Origin: Verrucomicrobiaceae bacterium
GTDB taxonomy: Bacteria; Verrucomicrobiota; Verrucomicrobiae; Verrucomicrobiales; Akkermansiaceae
Length of the DNA: 6,669 nucleotides
Reading direction: 5' to 3'
NCBI GenBank assembly: GCA_003820635.1
Contig: RPOS01000162.1
Coordinates: forward strand, 1 to 6,669
The notes under the pieces were generated by a model. That model searched no databases. It had not been told where the DNA came from and saw nothing but the letters and a program-made list of their open reading frames with translations. The translations under genes and the position numbers were made by a program. Shown piece after piece: positions 5,548-6,669 of the stretch (positions are counted from its first letter, which is position 1; each line of letters begins with the position of its first letter).

Positions 5548-6669
5548 ATGCGTTTGTATTCCATGCTATTGCTGCCGATTCTCGCCGGGGTGGTTTCCGC
5601 CCAGGACATCCAGAAGTTGAAGGTGGAGGAAATTTACGGCAAGTATTGCGCCGGCTGCCATGGCGCCAAGTTCGAGGGCGGCCAGGGCGGCTCGCTGGTG
5701 GACGGGGTGTGGAAACACGGCGGCTCGGATACGGAGATTTTCAAGTCCATCGCCAAGGGCAACCTGCAGATGGGCATGACGCCATGGGAGGGCGTGCTGA
5801 CGGAAAAACAGATCCGCAGCATGGTGATTTTCCTGCGGGAAAAGGAAAAGCAGACGCTCGTGGCGGGGATGGAGTTTCCAGTGCCCTCGCCCGAAACGGT
5901 GACCAAGACCGAGCTCCATGATTACCGCATCGAGATGGTGGTGGAGAATGGCTTGGAAAAACCCTGGGCCATCGCCTTCCTGCCGGATGGCCGCAGGCTC
6001 GTGACCGAGAAACCCGGGCGGCTGCGCTTCATCGGTACGGACGGCCAGCTTGACCCGCAGCCAGTCCAAGGCATTCCACCGGTGATGGATCACGGCCAGG
6101 GTGGACTGATGGAGGTGGCGCTGCATCCGGGCTACGCGGAGAATGGCTGGGTCTATCTGGGGTTATCGGACGGCACGCGGCAGGGCAATGACCTGCGCTG
6201 CATCACCGCGGTGGTCCGCGGCCGCATCAAGGGCCACCAATGGACGGATCAGGAATGGATATACCGGCCGGATCCGGAGTTCCGCTCGTCCTCCGGCGCG
6301 CATTTCGGCACGCGCTTCGTGTTCGACAAAGGTTATATCTATTTCGTCATCGGCGAGCGCGGCGGCTTGATCCAGGCGCAGGATCTCGCGCGGCCTAACG
6401 GAAAAATCTTCCGCCTGCACGATGACGGCCGCGTCCCGGCGGACAATCCCTTCCTCCACACTCCCGGCGCATTGCCCGGCATCTGGTCCTACGGCCACCG
6501 CAATCCGCAGGGCCTGGCGATGGATCCGCGCGACGGTCTGCTTTACAGCACCGAGCACGGCCCGCGCGGCGGCGACGAGCTGAACCTCATCATGCCCGGC
6601 CGCAACTACGGCTGGCCGGTCATCACCCATGGCATGAACTACGATGGCACGCCGATGGTGGGCATCACC
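5548..6669 (+). CDS. Secreted cytochrome c / PQQ-dependent aldose (glucose/sorbosone-type) dehydrogenase fusion, 3' end outside window
   Basis: The first 374 residues are present. A signal peptide (MRLYSMLLLPILAGVVSA, cleavage near 18) sends it to the periplasm. Residues about 20-100 form a class I cytochrome c domain with the haem site CAGCH (34-38) and probable axial Met77. From about 126 comes a soluble PQQ glucose-dehydrogenase beta-propeller: GLEKPWAIAFLPDG (135-148), GQGGLMEVALHP (183-194, Gln184), GAHFGTRF (250-257, His252 at the place of the catalytic base of Acinetobacter sGDH), SYGHRNPQG (314-322, PQQ-contacting Arg318-Asn319), EHGPRGGDELN (336-346, near the PQQ calcium) and NYGWP (353-357). 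Expected reaction: oxidation of aldose sugars to lactones, with electrons passed from PQQ to haem and then to a respiratory acceptor. About 100 residues of a usual propeller are missing beyond the edge. The start is the first ATG giving a signal peptide, 46 bases after the receptor gene, so one operon is likely. The substrate cannot be told from sequence. Confidence 0.92.
   Translation, partial: MRLYSMLLLPILAGVVSAQDIQKLKVEEIYGKYCAGCHGAKFEGGQGGSLVDGVWKHGGSDTEIFKSIAKGNLQMGMTPWEGVLTEKQIRSMVIFLREKEKQTLVAGMEFPVPSPETVTKTELHDYRIEMVVENGLEKPWAIAFLPDGRRLVTEKPGRLRFIGTDGQLDPQPVQGIPPVMDHGQGGLMEVALHPGYAENGWVYLGLSDGTRQGNDLRCITAVVRGRIKGHQWTDQEWIYRPDPEFRSSSGAHFGTRFVFDKGYIYFVIGERGGLIQAQDLARPNGKIFRLHDDGRVPADNPFLHTPGALPGIWSYGHRNPQGLAMDPRDGLLYSTEHGPRGGDELNLIMPGRNYGWPVITHGMNYDGTPMVGIT

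Noticed and set aside
4284..5609. Minus-strand open frames at 4284-4817 and 4923-5609 antisense to the receptor
   Set aside because: Shadow frames of a well-supported receptor gene; biased composition and no domains. The second also runs across the gap into the dehydrogenase signal peptide.
5514..5921. Plus-strand frame overlapping the start of the cytochrome-dehydrogenase
   Set aside because: It is in a different frame from the haem motif CAGCH and propeller motifs, and encodes a Gly/Arg-rich peptide with no recognisable features.

Overview
The window holds parts or all of four protein-coding genes in GC-rich DNA. The best guess for the source is a PVC-group bacterium, most likely Verrucomicrobiota. 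That rests on the overall gene style: a large unrecognised beta-rich exported-looking protein, a haem c/PQQ-dehydrogenase fusion of a kind I associate with this group, and weak or absent Shine-Dalgarno sequences at every visible start. No ribosomal or other marker gene is present, so this is an inference and not a secure assignment. I see no tRNA, rRNA, CRISPR array, insertion sequence or phage gene.

Layout. Positions 1-1896 (+) carry the C-terminal 631 codons of a large protein of unknown function whose start lies outside the window. It converges on a complete minus-strand gene (3275 down to 1914) for a beta-CASP metallo-beta-lactamase-fold nuclease. The two stop codons are only 17 bases apart, and a nested hairpin sits across the first stop. 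A divergent intergenic region of about 160 bases (3276-3434) separates the nuclease from a complete TonB-dependent outer-membrane receptor gene (3435-5501, +). After a 46-base gap follows a secreted c-type cytochrome fused to a PQQ-dependent aldose (glucose/sorbosone-type) dehydrogenase (5548 to beyond the window end, +).

How they may work together. The receptor and the dehydrogenase are co-oriented and closely spaced, so they may be co-transcribed. The dehydrogenase needs the cofactor PQQ, and E. coli is known to import PQQ through a TonB-dependent receptor (PqqU, formerly YncD). It is therefore reasonable to propose that the receptor supplies PQQ, or the sugar substrate, to the neighbouring enzyme. 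This is inferred from context, not shown by sequence. The nuclease probably acts on RNA in the cytoplasm and has no obvious link to the pair. The first gene appears to belong to a separate upstream unit.

Points most worth a second look: the receptor-dehydrogenase pairing; an exact 16-base tandem duplication inside the receptor gene, read in two different frames, where gain or loss of a copy would shift the frame; the order of domains in the cytochrome-dehydrogenase fusion; and the unrecognised protein at the left edge. I found no clear evidence of a wholly new multi-gene system.
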